Shown one piece after another: positions 48,336-56,046 of a stretch of 64,000 nt of DNA. The position numbers and the translations under genes are program-made. The DNA comes from Maridesulfovibrio salexigens DSM 2638 (GTDB lineage: Bacteria; Desulfobacterota; Desulfovibrionia; Desulfovibrionales; Desulfovibrionaceae). The stretch spans positions 1,307,501 to 1,371,500 of the forward strand of contig NC_012881.1 of assembly GCF_000023445.1 (NCBI RefSeq), given 5' to 3'. The first letter of the stretch is position 1. Each line of letters opens with the position of its first letter. Under the pieces are notes generated by a model. That model was not told the origin of the DNA. It worked only from the letters and a program-made list of their open reading frames with translations, and searched no databases.

Positions 48336-49538
48336 ATGAAAAACATGTTTAGAAAAACCTTATGGCTGATTGCGATGCTTATCCTGAGTGTAATGTTAGC
48401 GGTTCAGCCCTTACTTGCTCAGGATACCCAGACCGGTGAAACAACCGGGGTGACTGAAACAACTGATACCACTGATACCGGAGAAACTACCGATACCGGT
48501 GAACCTACTGATACTACTGATCCTACTGATCCCGGTACGACTGAAGAAGAAGCTGAAGCTCCGTCATTTGCCAATCCTGCTCAAGCTGCGAAAGCTGAGA
48601 GCCTTGCTGCTGCTGATGCTGAAGCCAAGGCTGAGGAATTCGGCGAAGCCATTGCTGAAGCAGAAGCTGAAGTTGCTTCCGCACAGGAAACCGTGGACAC
48701 CGCAACTACTTCTGTTGAAACGGCGCAGGCTAATGTAGACGGATACAATTCAGATCTGGAAACTGCTGAGGCTGAAATTACTGCTGCCAATGAAGCAATT
48801 GGTGCAGCCAACGAAGCTATTGCCGCTGCCGCTGATGACGAAGAAGCTCTGGCAGCAGCTCAGGCTGAACTTGAAGACGCACAGGCTGCCCTGACCGTAG
48901 CAACGACTGCTAAGGCAGAAGCTGAGACCGGTTTGGCCGCAGCAGAAACTGATCTTGATGCTGCTTCAGCTGAACTTGCTGCAGCGGAAAGTTCTCTTGA
49001 GAGTGCCAAGGCTGCCGCTGATGAAACTCTTTCCTCAGCAGCAGCAGTTGATACCGCTGCCATCGCCTCCATGCGCGAACAGGGTATGGGCTGGGGAGAA
49101 ATTGCTCATGAACTGGGTGTACACCCCGGGACTCTTGGACTGGGACATCAGAAACAAGCTCAGAAGCAGTCTCAGGAACGAACCAGTGCCGTTGGAACCA
49201 CATCCACAGCCAAGAATTACGGTCAAAGTAAGAAGTCTGCCGCAGCAACGTCAAGAAATACTAAGACCGGTGTTTCTTCAACTCCCGGTGTTTCCGGCGG
49301 TAAGGGTGACAAGTCTGTTGGTTTGAGCCGAGCTTCCAGCAAGGCCCAGAGCGGTGCCAAGGGTTCAGACTCTGCTTCAAGCGCTAAGTCTTCCGGTGGA
49401 CGCGGTAACTCCGGCGGAAGTGTTGACGGTGGAACCGGCGCGAGCACCTCTAATGCCAACGCAGCATCCGGTGGTGCTAAGGGCAAGGGCGGTAGCAAGG
49501 GCAACAAGGGTGGAAATGGTAAGGGTAACAACAAATAA
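48336..49538 (+). CDS. Exported Ala/Gly-rich coiled-coil protein (cassette 1)
   Basis: 400 residues, no known family. Signal peptide to about residue 28 (VMLAVQPLLAQ), a Thr/Asp/Glu repeat (TDTGETTDTGEPTDTTDPTD, 30-70), an Ala/Glu-rich coiled coil (about 75-240), then a compact segment IASMREQGMGWGEIAHELGV (243-262) with HPGTLGLGH, shaped like a helix-turn-helix. The tail is Gly/Ser/Lys-rich and basic, with GVSSTPGVSGGKGDKSVGLS (from about 312) and GGRGNSGG. The two short motifs recur in the protein at 50681. Ribosome site GGGAGGGAGG. Followed by a strong terminator. Confidence 0.8.
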   Translation: MKNMFRKTLWLIAMLILSVMLAVQPLLAQDTQTGETTGVTETTDTTDTGETTDTGEPTDTTDPTDPGTTEEEAEAPSFANPAQAAKAESLAAADAEAKAEEFGEAIAEAEAEVASAQETVDTATTSVETAQANVDGYNSDLETAEAEITAANEAIGAANEAIAAAADDEEALAAAQAELEDAQAALTVATTAKAEAETGLAAAETDLDAASAELAAAESSLESAKAAADETLSSAAAVDTAAIASMREQGMGWGEIAHELGVHPGTLGLGHQKQAQKQSQERTSAVGTTSTAKNYGQSKKSAAATSRNTKTGVSSTPGVSGGKGDKSVGLSRASSKAQSGAKGSDSASSAKSSGGRGNSGGSVDGGTGASTSNANAASGGAKGKGGSKGNKGGNGKGNNK

Positions 49539-49560
49539 AATAAGTATGATTTAAAAATAA

Positions 49561-49595
49561 AACTCCGGTAACTGAGAAGTTACCGGAGTTTTTTT
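49561..49595 (+). terminator. Terminator after cassette 1
   Basis: A perfect 13-bp stem (49561-49573 with 49578-49590), loop GAGA, followed by five more T. Confidence 0.93.
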
Positions 49596-49712
49596 GTGTA
49601 AATGCTTATGAATCGATTGTTAAGAATTGTTTAGTTCTGCCAAGAGTCATTATTTTTCTGTTACCTGTTTTATATAAGGGGAGTTCACGAGTAAATTATG
49701 TTGGAGGGTTAA

Positions 49713-50681
49713 TTGCGTTTAATTATCATGCTGGGGCATATTTTCTGGATCATTATGCTCTCTGGATGTGCCCAATTCTCCGGGCCTTATTATTTGAACC
49801 ATGGTGAGTTTGAGGATGGAATCAGGGTTCTCAGCGAAGAATTGAGCGAAGATCCTGAAGATTCTACCGCTGCTTATTATTTGGGGCGTTATTATCTTGC
49901 CTTGGATGAACCTGAGCAGGCTTCCACGTTGTTACAAAAAGCAGCCCGGCTTGACCCGGATAATTCTGAATATCGGTTTTGGGTAGGTGTTGCTTACTGG
50001 GCGCTGGATGATTTCAAGGAAGAACAGTCCAGCTACAGGCAAGCTCTATCTATAGATGAGGATAACATCTCGGCTAATCTTTATCTGGCCCATAGTTATC
50101 TAGACGAAGGTAAATTTGTTGAAGCTCTAGGTCTTTATGACAAAGTCCTCGTAATGGATAAGTATAATCCGCAAGCTTTATATAATAGGGCAGATATACT
50201 TACCAGACAAGGATTACATGAGCAGGCCAGAAAGGAATGGAAGAAATTTTTGGAATATTATCCAGATGGAAGTTTAGCCGTCTATGGGACCGAGCAGCTT
50301 AATCATCTTGGTGATTTTTCTTACCGAAATTTTATTCTTGGAAAACGTAACGTAACTTTAAGGGCTATTCGTTTTAAATCCGGAACAGTTAAGTCTGATC
50401 TTGAAAGCAGTTTGTCGCTTAGAGTTTTAGCGGCAATCATGAAAGCGGACAAAGAAAATGCATTTCATATTGTAGCCTACTGTAAAGGAAATTCTGAACT
50501 GGCCAAAGCACGGGCTAAACATATTCGCAATCATATTCTTAATGCCCATCCCGGCATTGATGCCGGCAGACTGCCGTTAAGCTGGTTTGGGGTTGAAGAG
50601 AAAATTCGCCGTGGTGACAGGACATTCAAACTTAATGACTCTATCCGTTTTATAACTGTTTTGAAAAAGGAGGAGTCATAA
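49713..50681 (+). CDS. TPR lipoprotein with OmpA-like C-terminal domain (cassette 2)
   Basis: 322 residues from a TTG with GGAGG five bases upstream. Lipobox MLSGC (Cys19) followed by AQFSGPYYLN, nearly the same as TTFSGPYYLN in the cassette-1 lipoprotein. Same four TPR units and C-terminal domain: ISANLYLAHSYLDEGKFVEA, LYNRADILTRQGLHEQARKE, RAIRFKSGTVKSDLESSLSL, GNSELAKARAKHIRNHIL, RLPLSWFGVEEK. The DNA sequences differ clearly, so the duplication is not recent. Its stop overlaps the ATG of the next gene (TAATG), so the pair is translationally coupled. Confidence 0.85.
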   Translation: MRLIIMLGHIFWIIMLSGCAQFSGPYYLNHGEFEDGIRVLSEELSEDPEDSTAAYYLGRYYLALDEPEQASTLLQKAARLDPDNSEYRFWVGVAYWALDDFKEEQSSYRQALSIDEDNISANLYLAHSYLDEGKFVEALGLYDKVLVMDKYNPQALYNRADILTRQGLHEQARKEWKKFLEYYPDGSLAVYGTEQLNHLGDFSYRNFILGKRNVTLRAIRFKSGTVKSDLESSLSLRVLAAIMKADKENAFHIVAYCKGNSELAKARAKHIRNHILNAHPGIDAGRLPLSWFGVEEKIRRGDRTFKLNDSIRFITVLKKEES

Positions 50682-51676
50682 TGGAACGTGTAATGACTGG
50701 ATCACGGCACCTTCTTCTTTTCGTTCTCGGTATACTTATATTTATGGCAGGAAGCTCTTTTGCCGCAGAGATCGATGATGATGTTTCATATTTTTCAACT
50801 CCGGAAGAAGTTGACGCTGCCGATATTGAAGTTAGAAACGCAGTTGCTTCTGAAGCATATCAGTCTGCAAAAGAGGTGGCTAAAATTGAAAATGAAATCA
50901 AGACGAGTAAACAAGAAGTTCGTAAGGCCCTCAAAGAAATAGTCGAGATACAGAAGGCTGATAAAACTGAAATGCTTGCCGCTGCAACCGAACGTCTTTC
51001 TGCCGTTCGCGAAATGTTGAGTAAAGTACAGAAGAACGCCGATGAAAAACTGGCCGATTTAACAGGGGTCAAGCAGTCTACAATTGCTTCAATGCGTAGT
51101 CAGAAAATGGGAGTAACTGAGATTTCGCGTGAACTGGGGGCAACGCCGGAATCTATTGTTGCTTCTGTTCGTGTTGGTAAGATTTCTTCGCAGCCGGATA
51201 TCTCTGGTCCTGTTTCGGTAACAGAGGGGAAACCTACCGATAAAGCACAACCGTCCATTGCTCCTTCAAGGGTGGGGCCAAATAGCGGATCGCTGATTGG
51301 AGTGGGCCCTAAAGGTTCCATCTCTCGCGAATTAGGTCCGAAGGGATTTGGATTGAAGCGCGGAAAAGTGGGGCGGATAGGTGGTGGAACTGTGCGTGAC
51401 TTGAAAAGTGGGGTGTCCATTACTCCCGGCGCAATCGGCGGAAAAGGAGATAAGTCTCTCGGGCTTAGCAGGGTGTCTGGTAAAGCAAAACTTGGAAGTA
51501 AATATTCCCATAATATAAAGAGTTTATCCGCCATTGGAGGTCGAGGTGATTCTATGACTACCCGTGGAAATATTATATCCGTGCCGTTATCACAGGTCAG
51601 GAGTGTGCCGGGTGCTGTTAACTTAGGCAGTATGAGTTCAACTGGACAAATAGAGCAGGGGCAAACTAAAAAATAA
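50681..51676 (+). CDS. Exported coiled-coil protein with low-complexity tail (cassette 2)
   Basis: 331 residues, no known family. ATG at 50681 has AGGAGG seven bases upstream. Signal peptide to about residue 29 (GILIFMAGSSFAAE), Lys/Glu helical coiled coil (about 45-130), then STIASMRSQKMGVTEISREL (about 133-152), the same motif as in the cassette-1 partner, and a Gly/Pro/Ser-rich tail with SGVSITPGAIGGKGDKSLGL (from about 243) and IGGRGDS. The overall layout is the same as at 48336 but the Ala-rich and Thr-rich parts are missing. Confidence 0.8.
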   Translation: MERVMTGSRHLLLFVLGILIFMAGSSFAAEIDDDVSYFSTPEEVDAADIEVRNAVASEAYQSAKEVAKIENEIKTSKQEVRKALKEIVEIQKADKTEMLAAATERLSAVREMLSKVQKNADEKLADLTGVKQSTIASMRSQKMGVTEISRELGATPESIVASVRVGKISSQPDISGPVSVTEGKPTDKAQPSIAPSRVGPNSGSLIGVGPKGSISRELGPKGFGLKRGKVGRIGGGTVRDLKSGVSITPGAIGGKGDKSLGLSRVSGKAKLGSKYSHNIKSLSAIGGRGDSMTTRGNIISVPLSQVRSVPGAVNLGSMSSTGQIEQGQTKK

Positions 51677-51695
51677 TTATGCTCTTAAAAATATT

Positions 51696-51729
51696 AAGGC
51701 CGTAATAGTTTAATATTACGGCCTTTTTT
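51696..51729. terminator. Terminator after cassette 2
   Basis: A perfect 12-bp stem (51696-51707 with 51714-51725) and T run; also positioned to stop the convergent gene at 51731. Confidence 0.9.
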
Positions 51730-51730
51730 A

Positions 51731-52438
51731 TTAGTTGGATGTGTGTTGCTGTTTTTGCCGTGCAAGAGCATTGGTAATAATTTCAAGTATACGATCACTA
51801 TGCGGTGATTTTTTTATAGCCAGAACCAGCGGAGTCTCGAAAAGTTTCCTTAGTACAACAATATTTTCTATCCCATTTTTTTTAGCATAGTATTTCATGA
51901 CTGATGGGTCGGTGATTGCTACCTCGCATCTTCCGCGTATAAGTTTTTGGACAAGAGAATTTTCGTCCGGGGCTTGATCTACGTTGTCTGCATAACGTTT
52001 GGCAGGTTCAGCTATTTCTTCCGGGTAGTTGTAAGTTTTAACAAGTCCGACAATGTGTTTCGCAAATAATGAATCGATGCTGTCAGGTATGCACATGTTA
52101 CGGGGAGCCATAACGGCTATTTCTGACCAGTCCACAGCAGGCGAAGCAATAAATCCCTCGTTGACCTCTTCAGGCCATGCAGGAAAATAACCAATATATC
52201 CCGGTTGAGCTGCCATGGCTTTTGCTCTCGCCCAAGGTAAAAATTCCACTTCAAGTTTAATTCCATGTGATTGTAAAACTTGTTTGAGTTTAGCTATAGA
52301 TTTTCCCTGATCAGGTAATTTCTTCCCGGAGTAGGGTTCCCAATCTAATGAAGTTATTCTCCATTTTTCGGCAGCAAATGCGGGCAAGACTATGGATATA
52401 GTCAAGATAAGTGTGAAGAATGTTTTCATAAAAAACAT
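51731..52438 (-). CDS. Periplasmic solute-binding protein, family 3 type
   Basis: 235 residues with a signal peptide (FFTLILTISIVLPAFAAE). The fold is that of amino-acid-binding proteins (SBP_bac_3): WRITSLDWEPYSGKKLPDQG, FLPWARAKAMAAQPGYIGYF, and KLIRGRCEVAITDPSVMKYY. No ABC permease or ATPase genes are beside it, so it may be an orphan receptor or sensor component and not part of a transporter. Start at 52438 chosen because GGAG lies about ten bases upstream; an in-frame ATG three codons on is possible. Confidence 0.82.
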   Translation of the reverse strand: MFFMKTFFTLILTISIVLPAFAAEKWRITSLDWEPYSGKKLPDQGKSIAKLKQVLQSHGIKLEVEFLPWARAKAMAAQPGYIGYFPAWPEEVNEGFIASPAVDWSEIAVMAPRNMCIPDSIDSLFAKHIVGLVKTYNYPEEIAEPAKRYADNVDQAPDENSLVQKLIRGRCEVAITDPSVMKYYAKKNGIENIVVLRKLFETPLVLAIKKSPHSDRILEIITNALARQKQQHTSN

Positions 52439-52676
52439 GCTGCCGCTGCTCCCTCATGAATGTGATTAAAAGGTTATTCAATAGCACTATAGCATCAGAA
52501 CCGGCAGGATAGAAGATTAATCGAAAGAATGAGAAAGCTGTTGGGTGGTATCACCATAACACTCACAATTTTGATTCTTTTTCGCCGAAGTGGATGTGTT
52601 TATGTTATAATATTTATGATACTAATTGTATTAGATTATATAAACACAGAAGTGTGGGGTCAGCAAAGGAGTTCAT

Positions 52677-53612
52677 ATGGATATTCAAAAACTAAAAGCT
52701 GGTGATGTCCTACTTTTCTCCGCTGAGAAGGGTAGCTTCATTTCTTGGGTAATTACTTTTTTAACTGATGCGCAGGTAAGTCATGCTGCGATGTTTTATG
52801 ATGTCCCAGAGCAGCTTATTATTGAGGAGAGTCCTCCGCAGGTTGCAATAAATAAAGCTTTTGAGCGCTTTAAGGGCAGGGAAATTACCGTTCGGCGCTT
52901 GAAAGAAGAGTTGCCTATGGTTCCTGTGATCAAAGTCGCTAAAGCTTATCTTAATGATGATGAGCCTTATGATCAAAGCGGTTTGTATCTCGTTGGATTA
53001 CTGCTTTTATACAGAAAGTTCACTCCAAGCTCGGCTAAGCAGCGTGTGATGATTAGAATTTTTAAAAAGATAACTGCTTCTATAGTTGACTACATCCATA
53101 AGCACCAGAGCCCCGGCAAAGAGCCAATGGTTTGTTCGCAGTTTGTGGCCCAATGCTATGCCAATGCCGGGCCGGAGTATAAACTCAAATTTAAAAAGGG
53201 ACTTCTGCAAAAGTCTGCAACGGCACAGCTAGAGGATAAAAATTTAATTGAACAGGTTTTACAAAGATTGGATCAGGAAGAACCTCCGCAGACACAAAGA
53301 CTGCTGCAGTCAGTTCTGGAGCCGGAGAAGGAAACTTTTCTTTCGGGAGAGGATTTGTGTCAGGAATTGAAGGAGGCTTTTTTAGACGAATCAGATATCG
53401 TCTCAGTTTCGATTTCTGATGAATTTACTGAAGCTGTGGCGCAGTTTGCCTATGCGCATCATCTTGCAACTACCGGCCAGGCTGTAGAGTTGTCCGGGCA
53501 GAATGTTCCACAATTGCTGCGTGACTTAAATGACTATGAAAATATGTTTACTACACCGGGAGATTTGCTGAAATCATGCGAAAGTCTTGAGAGTATATGT
53601 GTGATAAAATAG
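52677..53612 (+). CDS. YiiX-type permuted papain-like protein
   Basis: 311 residues, no signal peptide. LKAGDVLLFSAEKG and SHAAMFYD (His36) come first and VCSQFVAQCYANAG (Cys153) later, the inverted His/Cys order of circularly permuted NlpC/P60 (YiiX/YaeF) enzymes, which may be thiol hydrolases or acyltransferases. The C-terminal third (about 195-311) is acidic and helical with no match. AAGGAG precedes the ATG. It is a single gene, opposite to the solute-binding protein gene. Substrate unknown. Confidence 0.8.
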   Translation: MDIQKLKAGDVLLFSAEKGSFISWVITFLTDAQVSHAAMFYDVPEQLIIEESPPQVAINKAFERFKGREITVRRLKEELPMVPVIKVAKAYLNDDEPYDQSGLYLVGLLLLYRKFTPSSAKQRVMIRIFKKITASIVDYIHKHQSPGKEPMVCSQFVAQCYANAGPEYKLKFKKGLLQKSATAQLEDKNLIEQVLQRLDQEEPPQTQRLLQSVLEPEKETFLSGEDLCQELKEAFLDESDIVSVSISDEFTEAVAQFAYAHHLATTGQAVELSGQNVPQLLRDLNDYENMFTTPGDLLKSCESLESICVIK

Positions 53613-53640
53613 TATGAAGAGTTATATGGATTTTTATTAG

Positions 53641-53684
53641 ACCGGGTAAGGGGAGATTCGTTAAAGTCCCCCTTACCCGGTTTT
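53641..53684. terminator. Hairpin terminator between the YiiX-type gene and rpe
   Basis: A perfect 13-bp stem (53641-53653 with 53669-53681) with 15-base loop and a short T run. It serves the converging genes on one or both sides. Confidence 0.8.
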
Positions 53685-53689
53685 GGAAA

Positions 53690-54358
53690 CTAGCCTGCGC
53701 AGGTTTCCAGAAACAGTTTGTGCCTTTCAGCGTAAGGCGGATATTTGAAGAATGCGGAACCGGAAACAAGCACGTCTGCGCCTGCCTCAACCAGTTCGCG
53801 ACAGTTTTCCATAGTCACGCCGCCATCAAGCTGGATGAGGGTGTCAGCACCCATTTCATCAATCATGGCCCGTAGATCACGCACTTTCTGAGTACAGAAA
53901 GGAATGTATTTCTGACCGCCGAAACCGGGGTTAACGGACATGATCAGCACCATGTGCAGCTGCGGAATCAGGTATTTGATGGATTCCAGCGGGGTTGCAG
54001 GATTCAAAGCAATAGCTGGTTTTACACCCTTTTCTGCAATGGCTGCCACTGCACGCTCAAGATGCACTGTGGATTCAGCATGGATGCAGAGCAGGTCAGC
54101 TCCTGCATCGCAGAATTCATCAATGTAACGTTCGGGCTGCTCAATCATGAGATGGCAGTCGAAGAACAGGTTGCACTCTTTACGCATGGACTTGATTACC
54201 GGAGGCCCGAAAGTGATGTTGGGCACGAATTTGCCGTCCATTACATCAAGGTGCGCCCACTTGAGGCCTGCTTCTTCCAGAGCTTTCAGCTCGTCCGCAA
54301 GACGGCTGAAATCACAGGAAAGCAGAGAAGGGGAAATGATGGTTTCCTTAGCTGCCAT
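53690..54358 (-). CDS. rpe: Ribulose-phosphate 3-epimerase
   Basis: Interconverts ribulose 5-phosphate and xylulose 5-phosphate. 222 residues. Metal ligands and catalytic residues: SLLSCDFSRLADEL (Ser/Asp), WAHLDVMDGKFVPNITFGPP (His, Asp), DCHLMIEQPERYI (His), IQLDGGVTMENCRELVEAGA (Asp). Family length and motifs are complete. Begins directly after the stop codon of the siroheme decarboxylase gene, so it is the last gene of the haem operon, an unusual neighbour without a clear pathway link. Confidence 0.95.
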   Translation of the reverse strand: MAAKETIISPSLLSCDFSRLADELKALEEAGLKWAHLDVMDGKFVPNITFGPPVIKSMRKECNLFFDCHLMIEQPERYIDEFCDAGADLLCIHAESTVHLERAVAAIAEKGVKPAIALNPATPLESIKYLIPQLHMVLIMSVNPGFGGQKYIPFCTQKVRDLRAMIDEMGADTLIQLDGGVTMENCRELVEAGADVLVSGSAFFKYPPYAERHKLFLETCAG

Positions 54359-54823
54359 TTATTTTTTCTCCTTGTCTTCCTTCATGTCAAAATCAACCTT
54401 GATCTTGAACATTTTAGTCGCGGGCAGATAAAGTACGCGGATGCCGGTTTTCTCGGAAATTGCATCGAGAGTGGCGATCACGGTTTCTTTGTCCGGACCG
54501 ATGAAGGTGAACCAGATGTTGAAGTCATTTTCACGCAGGTAGTTGTGAGTAACGCCGCTGTGACGGTTAACCTCGGCCACGAATTCATCCATTTTTTCTT
54601 CGGGCACACTGGCTGCGCACAGGGTGGAATGCCAGCCCAGTTCACGTGAACCGAAGTTTGCTCCTACGCGACGGATTACTCCGTCTTCGCGCAGGGCGTT
54701 GACCCTTGAAAGCGCTTCATCTTCGGATACTCCCACCATCTTCCCGATCTCTTCGTAAGGGCGTGAAACAATGGGGAAGTGGGACTGGATGATGCCGAGA
54801 ATATCTTTATCTACTGCGTCCAT
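54359..54823 (-). CDS. Siroheme decarboxylase subunit (AhbA/AhbB family)
   Basis: Lrp/AsnC-like protein that removes carboxyl groups from siroheme in the alternative haem pathway, 154 residues. DKDILGIIQSHFPIVSRPYE at the start, NALREDGVIRRVGANFGSRE, VTHNYLRENDFNIWFTFIG with the HNYxR haem-pathway motif. The C-terminal LPATKMFKIKVDFDM is typical of the family. AhbA and AhbB work as a pair; only one is here, so the other must be elsewhere. Which of the two it is was not decided. Confidence 0.9.
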   Translation of the reverse strand: MDAVDKDILGIIQSHFPIVSRPYEEIGKMVGVSEDEALSRVNALREDGVIRRVGANFGSRELGWHSTLCAASVPEEKMDEFVAEVNRHSGVTHNYLRENDFNIWFTFIGPDKETVIATLDAISEKTGIRVLYLPATKMFKIKVDFDMKEDKEKK

Positions 54824-54836
54824 TTATATTTCCTTT

Positions 54837-56045
54837 CTATTTTTTAGGCTTCTTTTTGGGCTCGTAGGAACAAAGCGGTTCCGGTCCAAGATAGCTGCCT
54901 TCCATGGTCTGGGCGCGCGCACGGCAACCGCCGCACACTTTTTCGAATTCACAATGACCGCACTTGCCGTCGTAAGTGTCGGGGTTGCGCAGGTTAAGAA
55001 ACTGCGGAGATTTGGCCCAGATTTCTGGAAAGGGGATCTCGCGGACGTTACCGCAGTCGAGATCAAGGTATCCGCAGGGCTGAACCTGTCCACGATGGGA
55101 AATGAAGCAGAAACCTACACCGCCAAGGCAGCCGCGGCTTACTGCATCAAGGCCGAAGTTTTCAAAGTTGACCGGAATGCCTTCTTCTTTTGCACGTTGA
55201 CGCAGGATGCGGTGGTAGTGCGGTGCACAGGTCGCTTTGAGCTGCATGTCTGTGGTTTTCTGGAAATCGTAGAACCAGTTGAGAACCTCTTCGTACTCTT
55301 CAGCGGAAATAACTTCCGCACCCAGCTCGGCGGCACGTCCGGTGGGTACCAGCAGGAAGATATGCCATGCGGATGCTCCAAGATCTTTGGCGAGCTTGAA
55401 GATATCCTTGAACATATGCAGGTTGTTGCGGGTAACGGTGGTGTTGATCTGGAATTCGATTCCGGCATCTTTCAGGTATTGAATACCTTTCATAGCCTGA
55501 TCGAATGCGCCCAGTTCACCGCGAAAATCATCATGGTATTTGGCTTCTGCTGCATCAATGGAGATGGAACAACGCTGGATGCCCACTTCTTTGAGCTGTA
55601 CGGAATTCTCTGCGGTGAGCAGAGTTCCGTTGGGAGCCATTACGCAACGCAGGCCTTTGTCATTAGCGTAGGATACCAGCTCGAAGACATCGTGGCGCAG
55701 CAGCGGTTCGCCGCCGGTGAAGATGATGATCGGGTCCCCGGTTTCGGGAAAAGTATCGATAAGCGCTTTAGCTTCCTCGGTGGAAAGCTCTCCCGGATAA
55801 GGTTCGGGGTGCGCTTCAGCTCTACAGTGCTTGCAGGCAAGGTTGCAGGAGCGGGTGATTTCCCATGCGATGAGTCTGAGCGGCGGTGAGCCGTCAGCAT
55901 TCTTCTGGGGAATTGGATGTACACCCGGATGACCACCGGGATGTCCGCCGCCGGGGTGTCCCGGTTTGCCGCCGGGATGACCGCCCGGATGTCCACCTCC
56001 CGGATGACCTCCGGGGTGTCCGCCTGTCATTTTTTTATCGCTCAT
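54837..56045 (-). CDS. ahbD: Heme b synthase (radical SAM), with His-Pro-Gly N-terminus
   Basis: Last step of the siroheme-dependent haem pathway: decarboxylates two propionates of Fe-coproporphyrin III. 402 residues. Cluster ligands C67, C71, C74 (ITRSCNLACKHCRAEAH), GGEPLLRHDVFELVSYANDK, LKATCAPHYHRILRQRAKEE, and a C-terminal second-cluster region with RGCLGGVGFCFISHRGQVQP and CGHCEFEKVCGGCRARAQTM. Residues 8-44 are a repeated Gly-Gly-His-Pro stretch with eight histidines, unlike the core family and possibly metal-binding. Two-base gap to hemB. Confidence 0.93.
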   Translation of the reverse strand: MSDKKMTGGHPGGHPGGGHPGGHPGGKPGHPGGGHPGGHPGVHPIPQKNADGSPPLRLIAWEITRSCNLACKHCRAEAHPEPYPGELSTEEAKALIDTFPETGDPIIIFTGGEPLLRHDVFELVSYANDKGLRCVMAPNGTLLTAENSVQLKEVGIQRCSISIDAAEAKYHDDFRGELGAFDQAMKGIQYLKDAGIEFQINTTVTRNNLHMFKDIFKLAKDLGASAWHIFLLVPTGRAAELGAEVISAEEYEEVLNWFYDFQKTTDMQLKATCAPHYHRILRQRAKEEGIPVNFENFGLDAVSRGCLGGVGFCFISHRGQVQPCGYLDLDCGNVREIPFPEIWAKSPQFLNLRNPDTYDGKCGHCEFEKVCGGCRARAQTMEGSYLGPEPLCSYEPKKKPKK

Positions 56046-56046
56046 A

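Noticed and set aside
48440-48545. ACTGATACC-like tandem repeat as a mobile or intergenic element
   Set aside because: It is in frame and encodes the Thr/Asp-rich part of the exported protein.
54771-55889. Open frame on the + strand opposite ahbD
   Set aside because: Antisense to ahbD, which has the full radical-SAM motifs; no ribosome site.
55917-56024. HPGG repeat seen as a CRISPR or DNA tandem repeat
   Set aside because: Units are short, of unequal length, without spacers, and stay in frame within ahbD.
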